Shown here piece after piece: positions 45,790-53,746 of a DNA stretch of 64,000 nucleotides. This DNA is from Candidatus Nitrosocosmicus franklandus (GTDB taxonomy: Archaea > Thermoproteota > Nitrososphaeria > Nitrososphaerales > Nitrososphaeraceae): assembly GCF_900696045.1 (NCBI RefSeq), contig NZ_LR216287.1, positions 2,585,854-2,649,853 of the forward strand. Reading direction: 5' to 3'. Each line of letters begins with the position of its first letter. Position 1 is the first letter of the stretch. Position numbers and translations under genes: made by a program. The notes below the pieces were generated by a model. The model was not told where the DNA came from. It worked only from the letters and a program-made list of their open reading frames with translations, and made no database searches.

Positions 45790-46554
45790 ATGAATTCCAC
45801 ACAACGGTATCTACTATCATCCATTTATTGTAATAACCTATCGTTAGAAATCTTGCAAGAAAATAACGACAATGATTCTAAAGGAAATGAAGATTCTATT
45901 TCGATTTCTACTTCTGCTTCTCCTGCCCCTGCCACGCGTGCCGAAATGCCATTTCTTTCCTATTTGTCTAGGAAGTTGGAATTTGATTCAACATTGTTTG
46001 AAAATGAACTGCTTAACCTTGAAAAAGAAAAACTCATTGAAATAAAAAAAAATAAACAAATAGGAAGATCTACCATAAACAAGGAAGATGAAGTCTTTTT
46101 AACAAAAAGGGGTAGAGCCGAAATAAAAGTAGTTCTGGTAGGTGGTGTCTTTGATCTTCTTCATGCTGGTCATATTCATACCCTCAAGGCGGCTAAATTA
46201 TTGGGCGATGTTCTCATTATAGTAGTGGCAACTGATGCTACTGTTAGCAATTTAAGAAGTAATCGCAAAATATTTCACAATGAAAACAGTAGGTTAGAAT
46301 TGGTTTCTTCAATAAGGTTTGTAGATAAGGCCATCATAGGCAGAAAAACGTCAATATACGATACTGTATCGTTTGTGAGGCCAGACATTATTGCTCTGGG
46401 ATATGACCAATCTCATGACGTCAAATCAATGAAAAAAAATTGTCTGGAAAGGGGAATAGATGTAGAAGTTGTCAGACTCTCCTCTCCGATCCCTGAGTTG
46501 AAGAGTTCGGCGATTAAGAGCGAACTTGGAAGCTCTTTTTATGATTTACAATGA
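45790..46554 (+). CDS. ribL: FAD synthase (RibL-type) with N-terminal winged-helix-like extension
   Basis: This 254-residue protein has a nucleotidyltransferase domain from about 113 onward: VVLVGGVFDLLHAGHIHTLKAAKLLGD with the HxGH motif, VVATD, and a C-terminal VVRLSSPIPELKSSAIKSEL near the end. Archaeal RibL transfers AMP (or CMP) to FMN to give FAD. The first 110 residues are not part of the enzyme. RYLLSSIYCNNLSLEIL plus FLSYLSRKLEFDSTLFENEL and LTKRGRAEIK look like a winged helix interrupted by a Ser/Pro-rich stretch. The gene is convergent with riboflavin kinase, the preceding step, 11 bases apart. Confidence 0.87.
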   Translation: MNSTQRYLLSSIYCNNLSLEILQENNDNDSKGNEDSISISTSASPAPATRAEMPFLSYLSRKLEFDSTLFENELLNLEKEKLIEIKKNKQIGRSTINKEDEVFLTKRGRAEIKVVLVGGVFDLLHAGHIHTLKAAKLLGDVLIIVVATDATVSNLRSNRKIFHNENSRLELVSSIRFVDKAIIGRKTSIYDTVSFVRPDIIALGYDQSHDVKSMKKNCLERGIDVEVVRLSSPIPELKSSAIKSELGSSFYDLQ

Positions 46555-46565
46555 AACCATGATTA

Positions 46566-47309
46566 TCACTCTCTGATCTTTATTACTACATTGTCCCCAT
46601 CCTTTAATTTTAAAGTCTCTTTGATATTGTGAGGTCCAATTACTTCGATTAAACTATTGTCGTGGTGTGTTCTTTCCAAAAGTAACACATGTACGTTTCC
46701 TTCTTTATAGTGCTGCGGAGTTGAATTCAAGGTATAACTACTTCTTGCAACGGCTGTTATTGTTGCAGTATAACATTTTACCCATCCAAATGTTCTATCG
46801 GAATTTCTAAAGCCATCAATATGAATTGACGGATGATTTATCAAATCCCTTCGCGAGTTTATGTAACGCGCGTCTATCAACTTGACATTGAGTGTGCCCG
46901 GAAAGGGTTTGTAGCCAAGCTTATTATAAAATTGCTTTCTATATCCTTCAAGAGACATGTAATACGCACCTTCACCCATCCCGGTGACTATTTTACCCTT
47001 AAATATAATTTGCTTGTCAGCAGACACTTCCATCGATTTCTTTAATATTTCGTAAATGTCCTTAAGAGATTGATATCCTTCATCCGTTAATTTGATTCCA
47101 AATTTCTTATTGTTTTTTACTCTTTCAATTAAATTTTCCCGTTCCAAATCAATTAACACCTTGGATGCAGTCTGCTGTGATCTATTTATTAGTCGGCTCA
47201 TTTGACTGCTAGTAACTTCTAAGTAGTTGTTTTTGCCCCCATTTGATAATAGATGTACTAAAATTAAAAAATGAAGAAAGTTAAAGTTTTCATGATCTTT
47301 TACCATCAT
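46566..47309 (-). CDS. ribK: CTP-dependent riboflavin kinase with N-terminal HTH domain
   Basis: This 247-residue protein phosphorylates riboflavin to FMN using CTP. The N-terminal HTH covers about residues 20-85 (VTSSQMSRLINRSQQTASKVLIDLERENLI). The DUF120 kinase barrel follows: KIVTGMGEGAYYMSLEGY, YKPFPGTLNVKL, then HYKEGNVHVLLLERT. HTH-fused RibK occurs in several archaea and may regulate flavin genes. It follows dnaG after only 7 bases on the same strand, so the two are probably one operon. The ATG at 47309 is the second of a short run of possible starts. Confidence 0.92.
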   Translation of the reverse strand: MMVKDHENFNFLHFLILVHLLSNGGKNNYLEVTSSQMSRLINRSQQTASKVLIDLERENLIERVKNNKKFGIKLTDEGYQSLKDIYEILKKSMEVSADKQIIFKGKIVTGMGEGAYYMSLEGYRKQFYNKLGYKPFPGTLNVKLIDARYINSRRDLINHPSIHIDGFRNSDRTFGWVKCYTATITAVARSSYTLNSTPQHYKEGNVHVLLLERTHHDNSLIEVIGPHNIKETLKLKDGDNVVIKIRE

Positions 47310-47316
47310 GTGAATT

Positions 47317-48747
47317 TTAACTACTTCTAATTGATTGACTGATCAAGCCAATATCAGAGAACGTTTGAACTCTGACACTCGGATTGAGTTTTTTTAGATC
47401 ACTTATCCTATGACCAATTATATATTTGATCCCAGACTTATTTGCGGCCTCTATCAACCTTGGAGTAATTATCCCATCGAGAACCAACAAGTTGCCGTCT
47501 TTCAAATTCGAGATCTTTTTTAATATTTCAGAAACAGGAATTTTCACTATCTTTTTCATAGATTTGTCAAAAATTATTGCCTCTAATTTTTCATTAATTT
47601 CTTCAAAAACCTTTTTTGCGGTAGAAATGACTTCTTCATCTTCTTTTGAGATGGGCTGTAATGAAGACGAAGTTGTTGCAGTTGATGTTGTCGACGAGTT
47701 TGGAGTTCTAATTACCTCTGAATTAACTGAATCATACTTGACATAGTTGTTCCTATTTGAACTTGAACTTGGGAGTTCTTTTTGGTAATCGCGTGCTGCT
47801 GACCCTTCTTGGCCGTTTACAAACTTCAGTCCGTATTCATTTCTATGATTATTTCTGATTTGTTGGACGTTTGTAGGTCCTGATGTGTGAGCTTCACTAT
47901 GCTTATCCTTCATGAGTTGTTCGACGTCCTTAAGTATTTCTGAAATTTCTAAAGGTGTGCATTCTTCTACCTCTCTTCCTGGTGGTGCTCGATAGACTTT
48001 ATCGATGTTCACCAATCCTTGTAATTCTTTCAAAATAAGATCACCTGCACGATCTCCGTCAATGAATGCAACTATTTTCTTACCCTCTGTTAGTTTTAAT
48101 ATTGTCTCATCAATTTTTGCTCCTTCTATAGCTATTGAATTATCGTAGCCAGCTCTGAGCAAATTTATAACATCGGCACGGCCTTCTACTAATATTATCC
48201 AGTCACTATCAAATACTCCAACACCGCAAGCTAATTGTGCTTTTCCAAAAGTAGTTAATCTACCTGGTTTGCTTGCATCATATACATCCTTTAGCATTTC
48301 CTCTCCTTCACTAATTGTTTTTGTGGCCCATTCTTGAACAATTTTCTTTGCTCTGTCTACTATAATTTTTTTCTTAATTGCTCTAATGTCATCAATACCA
48401 ACTAAAGAAAATTTGGCCTGGAAAGGTCCAACTTTATCAATACTCTCAATTGCCGCAGCTATTAAAGCTGCGGTAGAGATATCAGTACTCATTGGAATTA
48501 AAGCATCACCTCGAGCCGAGTTAGATTTTGTATCTACATTAACTTCAATCCTTCCCACCTTTGAAACTTTTTGTAATTCATTCAAATTCATTTCCGGACC
48601 TAGCAACCCTTCAGTTTGACCAAAAATGGCGCCAATAATATCTGCCTTCTCTACTAGGCCATCTACCTCAAATTTCAGCTTTACATGATACTTAACAATC
48701 CCAGTGTTTGGCATCTTTACTATCTCGTTATTAATTTTGTTTATCAT
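47317..48747 (-). CDS. dnaG: Archaeal DnaG-like primase (TOPRIM)
   Basis: This 476-residue protein has an archaeal N-terminal region (IIGAIFGQTEGLLGPEMNL), then the TOPRIM domain (about 170-250: WIILVEGRADVINLLRAG with the catalytic Glu, and FIDGDRAGDLIL with the DxD pair). A long Ser/Thr/Asn-rich disordered linker follows (290-375), then a C-terminal domain. In archaea DnaG is associated with exosome-like RNA degradation and also shows primase activity. Two ATGs compete (48747, used here, and 48714); both fit the family N-terminus. Its neighbours are a second TOPRIM gene upstream and ribK downstream. Confidence 0.93.
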   Translation of the reverse strand: MINKINNEIVKMPNTGIVKYHVKLKFEVDGLVEKADIIGAIFGQTEGLLGPEMNLNELQKVSKVGRIEVNVDTKSNSARGDALIPMSTDISTAALIAAAIESIDKVGPFQAKFSLVGIDDIRAIKKKIIVDRAKKIVQEWATKTISEGEEMLKDVYDASKPGRLTTFGKAQLACGVGVFDSDWIILVEGRADVINLLRAGYDNSIAIEGAKIDETILKLTEGKKIVAFIDGDRAGDLILKELQGLVNIDKVYRAPPGREVEECTPLEISEILKDVEQLMKDKHSEAHTSGPTNVQQIRNNHRNEYGLKFVNGQEGSAARDYQKELPSSSSNRNNYVKYDSVNSEVIRTPNSSTTSTATTSSSLQPISKEDEEVISTAKKVFEEINEKLEAIIFDKSMKKIVKIPVSEILKKISNLKDGNLLVLDGIITPRLIEAANKSGIKYIIGHRISDLKKLNPSVRVQTFSDIGLISQSIRSS

Positions 48748-48890
48748 ATTTTGATGATTATGATAAGTATAATTACATGCCTTGATTAAGTTTTTTGTTT
48801 TTAAGAGTATTTACAATAGCCCTACTTTGTCTTTATCTTCGTAATTGAAAAATGTGGTTTTTGTCCAAAAGATTTTCTTGATTGGACATG

Positions 48891-49286
48891 TCAATCTATC
48901 AACATACTATTGTAAAAGGATTTTAATTCTTCAATATTTTTTACTCTTCCTTGAGTTATATTTGAAAGCCTATTTCTATACTTTTGATCAATGTACCGAT
49001 TACCAAGCATACTGCATATCTTCTTAGTCATCAACTCTCCACTCCTGTCTAAATCCAATAATATTATTAATTTCTTGTAATTATCACGGAATTTGTCAAC
49101 CATATCAATGGGACTTTTAAAATTATGGTATATCATTATATTGCCACTGCATCCAAGATACGCTAGCGCTTCCCGATCTCTTTTTCCTTCCACTAGCACT
49201 AACGACTCCTGGACTGGCTCGCTATTAATTTGATTTATAAAGTCATTAATTTCTCTGATTATCCGTAATCTATCGTTCTTGTCCAT
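48891..49286 (-). CDS. Small TOPRIM-domain protein
   Basis: This 131-residue protein reads LVLVEGKRDREALAYLGCSG (TOPRIM motif I Glu near residue 34), then LIILLDLDRSGELMTKKI (DxD motif II near residue 77). Small stand-alone TOPRIM proteins of this type in archaea resemble ribonuclease M5-like or OLD-like nucleases. No other domain is present. It lies 143 bases upstream of dnaG on the same strand, which places two TOPRIM proteins side by side. Function unknown beyond a likely metal-dependent nucleic-acid phosphotransfer. Confidence 0.85.
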   Translation of the reverse strand: MDKNDRLRIIREINDFINQINSEPVQESLVLVEGKRDREALAYLGCSGNIMIYHNFKSPIDMVDKFRDNYKKLIILLDLDRSGELMTKKICSMLGNRYIDQKYRNRLSNITQGRVKNIEELKSFYNSMLID

Positions 49287-49314
49287 TATAATTAGATTAA
49301 AAATGCGGATAGAG

Positions 49315-49617
49315 TTAAGAGCCTACTCTCTTCATTTTTGAGCCACATTTTGGGCAAGCAGATTGATTATGTTTTGTACCACAACTCATGCAGTAGTAAC
49401 TCACCGAACTACCATTTCCTCCAAAAACAGATCCTGCCATACCCATTTTCTTCATGGTTCGATTTCTGATATAATAACTGAGTAATATGAAAACTACAAT
49501 TATTACTGGAAGGGATAATGGAAACGGTAGCAAAAATGAGATTGCAAGGCTTATACCTAATGATATGCCAATCCACAATAACTGCTGAGACAAGAATTGT
49601 TTGTTATTACCTATCAC
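49315..49617 (-). CDS. Small membrane protein with C-terminal zinc ribbon
   Basis: This 100-residue protein has two hydrophobic spans (about 13-28 and 33-50), then a basic linker (RNRTMKKMG), a flexible Gly/Ser stretch, and a zinc ribbon YCMSCGTKHNQSACPKCGSK with two CxxC pairs. The ribbon should face the cytoplasm. The arrangement resembles small membrane-tethered zinc-ribbon proteins common in AOA, of unknown role. It is co-directional with the small TOPRIM gene (28-base gap), so likely in one operon. Confidence 0.75.
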   Translation of the reverse strand: MIGNNKQFLSQQLLWIGISLGISLAISFLLPFPLSLPVIIVVFILLSYYIRNRTMKKMGMAGSVFGGNGSSVSYYCMSCGTKHNQSACPKCGSKMKRVGS

Positions 49618-49684
49618 TATCTCTCAGTCATATAATTAAGAAACATTATATATAAAATGTTTCCCTTCGATATCGATCTAACAA

Positions 49685-49990
49685 TCAGTTGTATTCTGCA
49701 TAGTACTTGTACCTCTTTTCGACTTCTTTGTTTTTTCCTTGTCTAACTATTTCTATCTCTCGGCTAAGTAGTCCTTTACAATGCTGTTTAAATTTTGTCC
49801 CTTCTTCTGTATCTGGAAATTTTCCAAGGGAGTATTCTAACTGGCTCATAAAATCTATAACTGTGTTTCTAAATTCATCCTTAGTTGGCCGTTTGTTATT
49901 ATTAACTTTATAAAGCGAGACGGCAAGTTGCGATGCGTAGATCTTAGCTAAATCTTCTACCAATCTATCTACTTCAAAGTAATCTGTCAT
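49685..49990 (-). CDS. Hypothetical helical protein
   Basis: This 101-residue, all-helical-looking protein begins MTDYFEVDRLVEDLAKIYA and continues with VIDFMSQLEYSLGKFPDTEE, then a charged tail. The ATG at 49990 is used; the preceding TTG codon would add one residue. No known domain. It is the first gene of the minus-strand run that leads to the zinc-ribbon, TOPRIM, dnaG and ribK genes, and is divergent to rpl40e. Confidence 0.6.
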   Translation of the reverse strand: MTDYFEVDRLVEDLAKIYASQLAVSLYKVNNNKRPTKDEFRNTVIDFMSQLEYSLGKFPDTEEGTKFKQHCKGLLSREIEIVRQGKNKEVEKRYKYYAEYN

Positions 49991-50083
49991 CAAAGTAGGA
50001 GGCTGCGATAACTAATAAATTTTGTCAGCACGAGGTGAATGAATAGAAAGGTAAAAATGGGTATTTCTAAAAGAGTCTTTATC

Positions 50084-50251
50084 ATGCCAATTACTGACGT
50101 AGTTAAGAAGCAAATAGCCCAGCAGCGAAGACTATTCTTTAAGATTTGTTTCGATTGCGGTGCAAAAAACCCAATTGGTGGAACCAGGTGCAGAAAATGT
50201 AGAGGTAGTCATATGCGATTAAAAAACAGAACTTTAGGTGCCAAGAAATAA
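50084..50251 (+). CDS. rpl40e: Ribosomal protein L40e
   Basis: This 55-residue large-subunit protein has a zinc ribbon: CFDCG near residue 24 and CRKCRGSH near 38, with a basic end RLKNRTLGAKK. The ATG at 50084 (MPITDVVKKQIAQQRR) is the family start; an earlier in-frame ATG (50039) would add 15 residues that do not belong. Archaeal L40e is equivalent to the ribosomal part of the eukaryotic ubiquitin-L40 fusion; here it is not fused. Confidence 0.92.
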   Translation: MPITDVVKKQIAQQRRLFFKICFDCGAKNPIGGTRCRKCRGSHMRLKNRTLGAKK

Positions 50252-50349
50252 TTTGGTAGTTATTTAATCTTTTTTTAATATTTTTGGGTTATAAATAAGA
50301 AAACTTTAATTATCTTTTTTGATTCCTACATTCTGAGATAACATATATT

Positions 50350-52074
50350 ATGAAGTATCCAAAGGTCGTTCTTACTGCCGATAGAACATTAATGTCCCCC
50401 TATAGAGGAATTTCACTTGCATCATTTTTTGGATGTGCTCCTGCCCTAGATCCTAATCGCAGCCATGATTCATTCTGGTATAAAATATTGGGTAATCAGG
50501 TTACACCTAAATTACTTTTTGACTTTATATGTAATCCCATAGCAAATTCAAATGGTCTAGCTGATTACGCACCTTATGGATTAAGAAAGGTGGAGGCCTC
50601 ATTATTGAGAGATGGTTATTCCCGCGAAGATGTTGTCGTTGCTCATCCTGATCATATAGATAAATTTATTGGTCCCGATACTGAGTTTGTTGGAACTTAT
50701 GAAATGGACCCACTTGGGATGGGTCCAGTTACCATGACTTTTACCTATGGTAGAAAACAAATGTCATATGCAGAATTTTACAATCGCGATTTACATCATC
50801 GTATAAATGCTGCTAAACAAAAGAACGGAAGTAAGGCTAAAGTTGTGGTTGGCGCATCTGGAACTTGGCAATATAATTATGATCCAGCAAAAATAGAAGA
50901 ATATGGACTATATGCTATAGTCGAAGGCGAATTAGGGGGAATAGGCCCTGAAATTGATGGACCTGGAGGAAGATTTTTTGATTCTTTAATTAACAATGAA
51001 TTTGAAACTGCCAATCCATTTAAGAAATCTGAGTTTAAAGTAGAAATTAAGGAATTTAACAAGAACGGAAGAAAGTATCATGGAAGGTTTATTCACTATT
51101 CAAAGGAACCAAGCGTTGATGAAATTCCTGACATTGTTAATCCCAGTATGCATGGAATGGTTGAGGTTATGAGAGGCTGTGGACGAGGTTGCAAATTTTG
51201 TGATGTAACTCTTAGACCACTACGCTATTATCCAATCGAAAAAGTACAGCGAGAAATTCAAGTTAATATGAAGTATGGGGGGTTAAAGAACGCCTGGATT
51301 CACAGTGATGACATATTTGTATATGGTCTTAATCCAAGAACAACTAAAAATATGCAACCCAATCGCGAAGCTATTGAAGAATTATTTAAAGGTATAATGG
51401 AGACGGGGGTGGAACATACAAACCCTACTCATGGAACATTGGCGGGAGCCATAGCCGATGAAAAATTAATTCCCAATGTTTCTAGGATTATACGAGCTAG
51501 TTCCTCTAATCATATCGGTATACAGTGCGGTTTTGAAACTGGAAGCATTAGATTGATAGGTAAATATGCCGACAGAAAACTTGCTCCATTTAGGCCTTCT
51601 GAATGGCACTGGGTTGTGAAGGAGGGTGTTAAAACATTAAATGAAAATTATTGGGTTCCTGCCTTTACTCTTATAATGGGACTGGATAACAATGAAACCG
51701 CAGATGATAGTTGGGAAACAATTCAGCTTATACATCAACTAGAAAAGGAGCAACCAGATTCTAAATTCACGGTAACTCCTCTTACTTTTGTTCCCATAGG
51801 CCTGTTAGAAAAATCAGACTTTTTTGATATTGGAAATACTATGGACCCAGCTAAACTCGGAGTGATGTATAAAACTTGGCAACATAATTTCAAATATGCT
51901 ATTCACAAATTTATGCACAAAGTTGGTCAAAATGATCCTATAAGGAAATTCTTTTTCGCTACTCTTGCCAGAACCTTAGGTGGTGTACCTCTCAGTGCTA
52001 TGGAACGATATGCGCGAAAGAAGAGCCCTGAACATGAAAGAGTAATAGAAAAAATAAAAACTCAATATGCATAA
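50350..52074 (+). CDS. Radical SAM protein with N-terminal B12-binding-like region
   Basis: This 574-residue protein starts with TADRTLMSPYRGISLASFFG. A roughly 250-residue region with a VVVGASGTWQYNYDP stretch, of the kind seen in B12-binding radical SAM enzymes, precedes the cluster. The radical SAM motif CGRGCKFC (Cys 277, 281, 284) then binds the [4Fe-4S] that cleaves S-adenosylmethionine. HGTLAGAIADEKLIPNVSRI and a GFETGSIRLIG block complete the barrel. It faces a regulator with a cobalamin-sensor-like domain (52094-52996). Archaeal B12-type radical SAM enzymes include the tetraether lipid-modifying Tes and Grs groups. Membership cannot be decided by eye. Confidence 0.85.
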   Translation: MKYPKVVLTADRTLMSPYRGISLASFFGCAPALDPNRSHDSFWYKILGNQVTPKLLFDFICNPIANSNGLADYAPYGLRKVEASLLRDGYSREDVVVAHPDHIDKFIGPDTEFVGTYEMDPLGMGPVTMTFTYGRKQMSYAEFYNRDLHHRINAAKQKNGSKAKVVVGASGTWQYNYDPAKIEEYGLYAIVEGELGGIGPEIDGPGGRFFDSLINNEFETANPFKKSEFKVEIKEFNKNGRKYHGRFIHYSKEPSVDEIPDIVNPSMHGMVEVMRGCGRGCKFCDVTLRPLRYYPIEKVQREIQVNMKYGGLKNAWIHSDDIFVYGLNPRTTKNMQPNREAIEELFKGIMETGVEHTNPTHGTLAGAIADEKLIPNVSRIIRASSSNHIGIQCGFETGSIRLIGKYADRKLAPFRPSEWHWVVKEGVKTLNENYWVPAFTLIMGLDNNETADDSWETIQLIHQLEKEQPDSKFTVTPLTFVPIGLLEKSDFFDIGNTMDPAKLGVMYKTWQHNFKYAIHKFMHKVGQNDPIRKFFFATLARTLGGVPLSAMERYARKKSPEHERVIEKIKTQYA

Positions 52075-52093
52075 AACAACATTATTTGTTACC

Positions 52094-52996
52094 TTACCTA
52101 GACATTCTTTTTTCTAAATCATTCAGTAAAATATCAAAATCTGTATACATATTTATTCCTACAATGGTTTTTTCGATCTTTTCTTTCAGAATCTTATTAG
52201 AAAATACAAAAATTTGATTCCTTTGCTGAAGATTCGTTTCCATCAGTGCTGTAAATAGGAATCTGATGGAGGTCTCACTATTTGAAATCACTACGATGAC
52301 AGATTTTCCTCTAGTTCTCTTTGAGAGTTTATTAATATACCGCTGTAAATCTATATCAAAAAAAGGATCGATGTATTTCTCTATATTTCCTATAAGTACT
52401 GAGTTAATACCTTCCTTTGCTGTCAATATTTCCAACATTATACAGATTGGCAGGGAGTCATCATCTCCAGACATTATTATTAATTGGGAGTCTCCAAACC
52501 TTGTATTGGTGGACTTTATCACATTTCTAAGAATCCTGATGCAGTTTGAAAGATTATTTAACAAATGAATTTTTTCTGTCTTTCCGATTTTACCTCTATT
52601 ATATAGTTCTAATATCGTATTTAGTACTGGTAGACAGACATTGTTAACAATTTTCCTAAGGTTAAAATTCCGGTTAATCAAACTGAGAACAATATTTTCT
52701 GCGACCTCCCCTTTACCACTAAGCAGTGCCTCAATTAGTTTTTGTTGAAACTCGAGAAAGTCTTCATCTTGAGAGTCTAAATTGGTTATGCCAGGCTGTA
52801 AATACCAAAAATTTACAGACCCTATCTTCCTTTTATTAATTATTTTCTGAAAATATAATATATCTAGGTATTTAGAAATGGTAATACGATTTGTTCCCAA
52901 AACCTTCGCTATTTCACTACTGGACATGGGATTATTGTTTTGGAGAAGGTCTATAATATCTCGTTGAATATCTGCCAAATTATATTTCTTGTACAT
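52094..52996 (-). CDS. HTH regulator with degenerate cobalamin-sensor-like domain
   Basis: This 300-residue protein has an N-terminal winged helix (about 5-65: DIIDLLQNNNPMSSSEIAKVL, then RITISKYLDILYFQKIINKR). The next part, LIEALLSGKGEVAENIVLSL, then VCLPVLNTILELYNRGKIGK, has the four-helix pattern of the CarH/MerR-type B12-binding domain. The Rossmann-like end (LIIMSGDDDSLPICIMLEIL) follows, but lacks the DxHxxG histidine that ligates cobalt; GDDDSL is in its place. The helical Trp-x9-Glu-His signature is also not seen. If B12 is sensed it must bind differently; the ligand may be another molecule. It is convergent with the radical SAM gene, 19 bases apart. Confidence 0.7.
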   Translation of the reverse strand: MYKKYNLADIQRDIIDLLQNNNPMSSSEIAKVLGTNRITISKYLDILYFQKIINKRKIGSVNFWYLQPGITNLDSQDEDFLEFQQKLIEALLSGKGEVAENIVLSLINRNFNLRKIVNNVCLPVLNTILELYNRGKIGKTEKIHLLNNLSNCIRILRNVIKSTNTRFGDSQLIIMSGDDDSLPICIMLEILTAKEGINSVLIGNIEKYIDPFFDIDLQRYINKLSKRTRGKSVIVVISNSETSIRFLFTALMETNLQQRNQIFVFSNKILKEKIEKTIVGINMYTDFDILLNDLEKRMSR

Positions 52997-53044
52997 TGGT
53001 TACCTCATTCCAGCTATTGTTTATAATGAATAAAAAAGTGTGAT

Positions 53045-53731
53045 CTATTTTGATTCTTTGAATTGTTTTGCTAATTCATAAATTTTTTCATACCAATTGT
53101 CCGATTTGACAATGCTGCTTGCTACAAGTATTCCCTCAGATCCTAGGTCTAAAGCTATACGAATATCTTCAGGTGTATTGATTCCTGCTCCGCAAATCAA
53201 TTTTGATCTTACTCCATTGGAAAGTAAATAATCCGATGATTCTTTGATCAAAGATGGTTTTTCGGTAGAGATTGATCTCTTAGTCCCAATCAATTCTGGA
53301 GGCTCTATGGCAATATAGTCGGGTTCTAATTTACTAATATCTGTTAACTCGTTAAAATTCTTTGTACAAACTACAGAAACAAGCTCTAAAGATCTCATCT
53401 TTTTTAATATTTCTTTTATACAATTAATGTCAATTGGATGTTCACTATGATTGATTAACGAACCGACGACTCCTGATTCCTTTATCATTTCTGGTATTGT
53501 AAAACCAGTACTAGGTCCCACTGGACTGAAATCTACATGCTGTGAAACGATTTCTAGACTGGTATTTCTAGCTACCCAGGCTATAAGTGGTTGTGGGGGT
53601 GATATTACAATTCTGGTTCCTAGCTTCTGACTGACCCTCTCTGCTTCTTTTGTAAATGCAAGAGCTTTATCGCCAGAAATTTCTAGATAGTTTTTTAAAT
53701 TGATTATAAATGGTCCCTTAGTCACTGACAT
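53045..53731 (-). CDS. tpiA: Triosephosphate isomerase (archaeal type)
   Basis: This 228-residue enzyme interconverts dihydroxyacetone phosphate and glyceraldehyde 3-phosphate. The substrate lysine is in IINLKNY (K13), the electrophile His in LINHSEH (about 95), and the catalytic Glu in AIEPPELIGT (about 143). The phosphate loop is LICGAGI with GSEGILVASSIV. Short archaeal length, as usual. It lies 15 bases after fbp on the same strand, so the two form a gluconeogenic operon. Confidence 0.93.
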   Translation of the reverse strand: MSVTKGPFIINLKNYLEISGDKALAFTKEAERVSQKLGTRIVISPPQPLIAWVARNTSLEIVSQHVDFSPVGPSTGFTIPEMIKESGVVGSLINHSEHPIDINCIKEILKKMRSLELVSVVCTKNFNELTDISKLEPDYIAIEPPELIGTKRSISTEKPSLIKESSDYLLSNGVRSKLICGAGINTPEDIRIALDLGSEGILVASSIVKSDNWYEKIYELAKQFKESK

Positions 53732-53746
53732 CTAGTTTGTTTCCAG

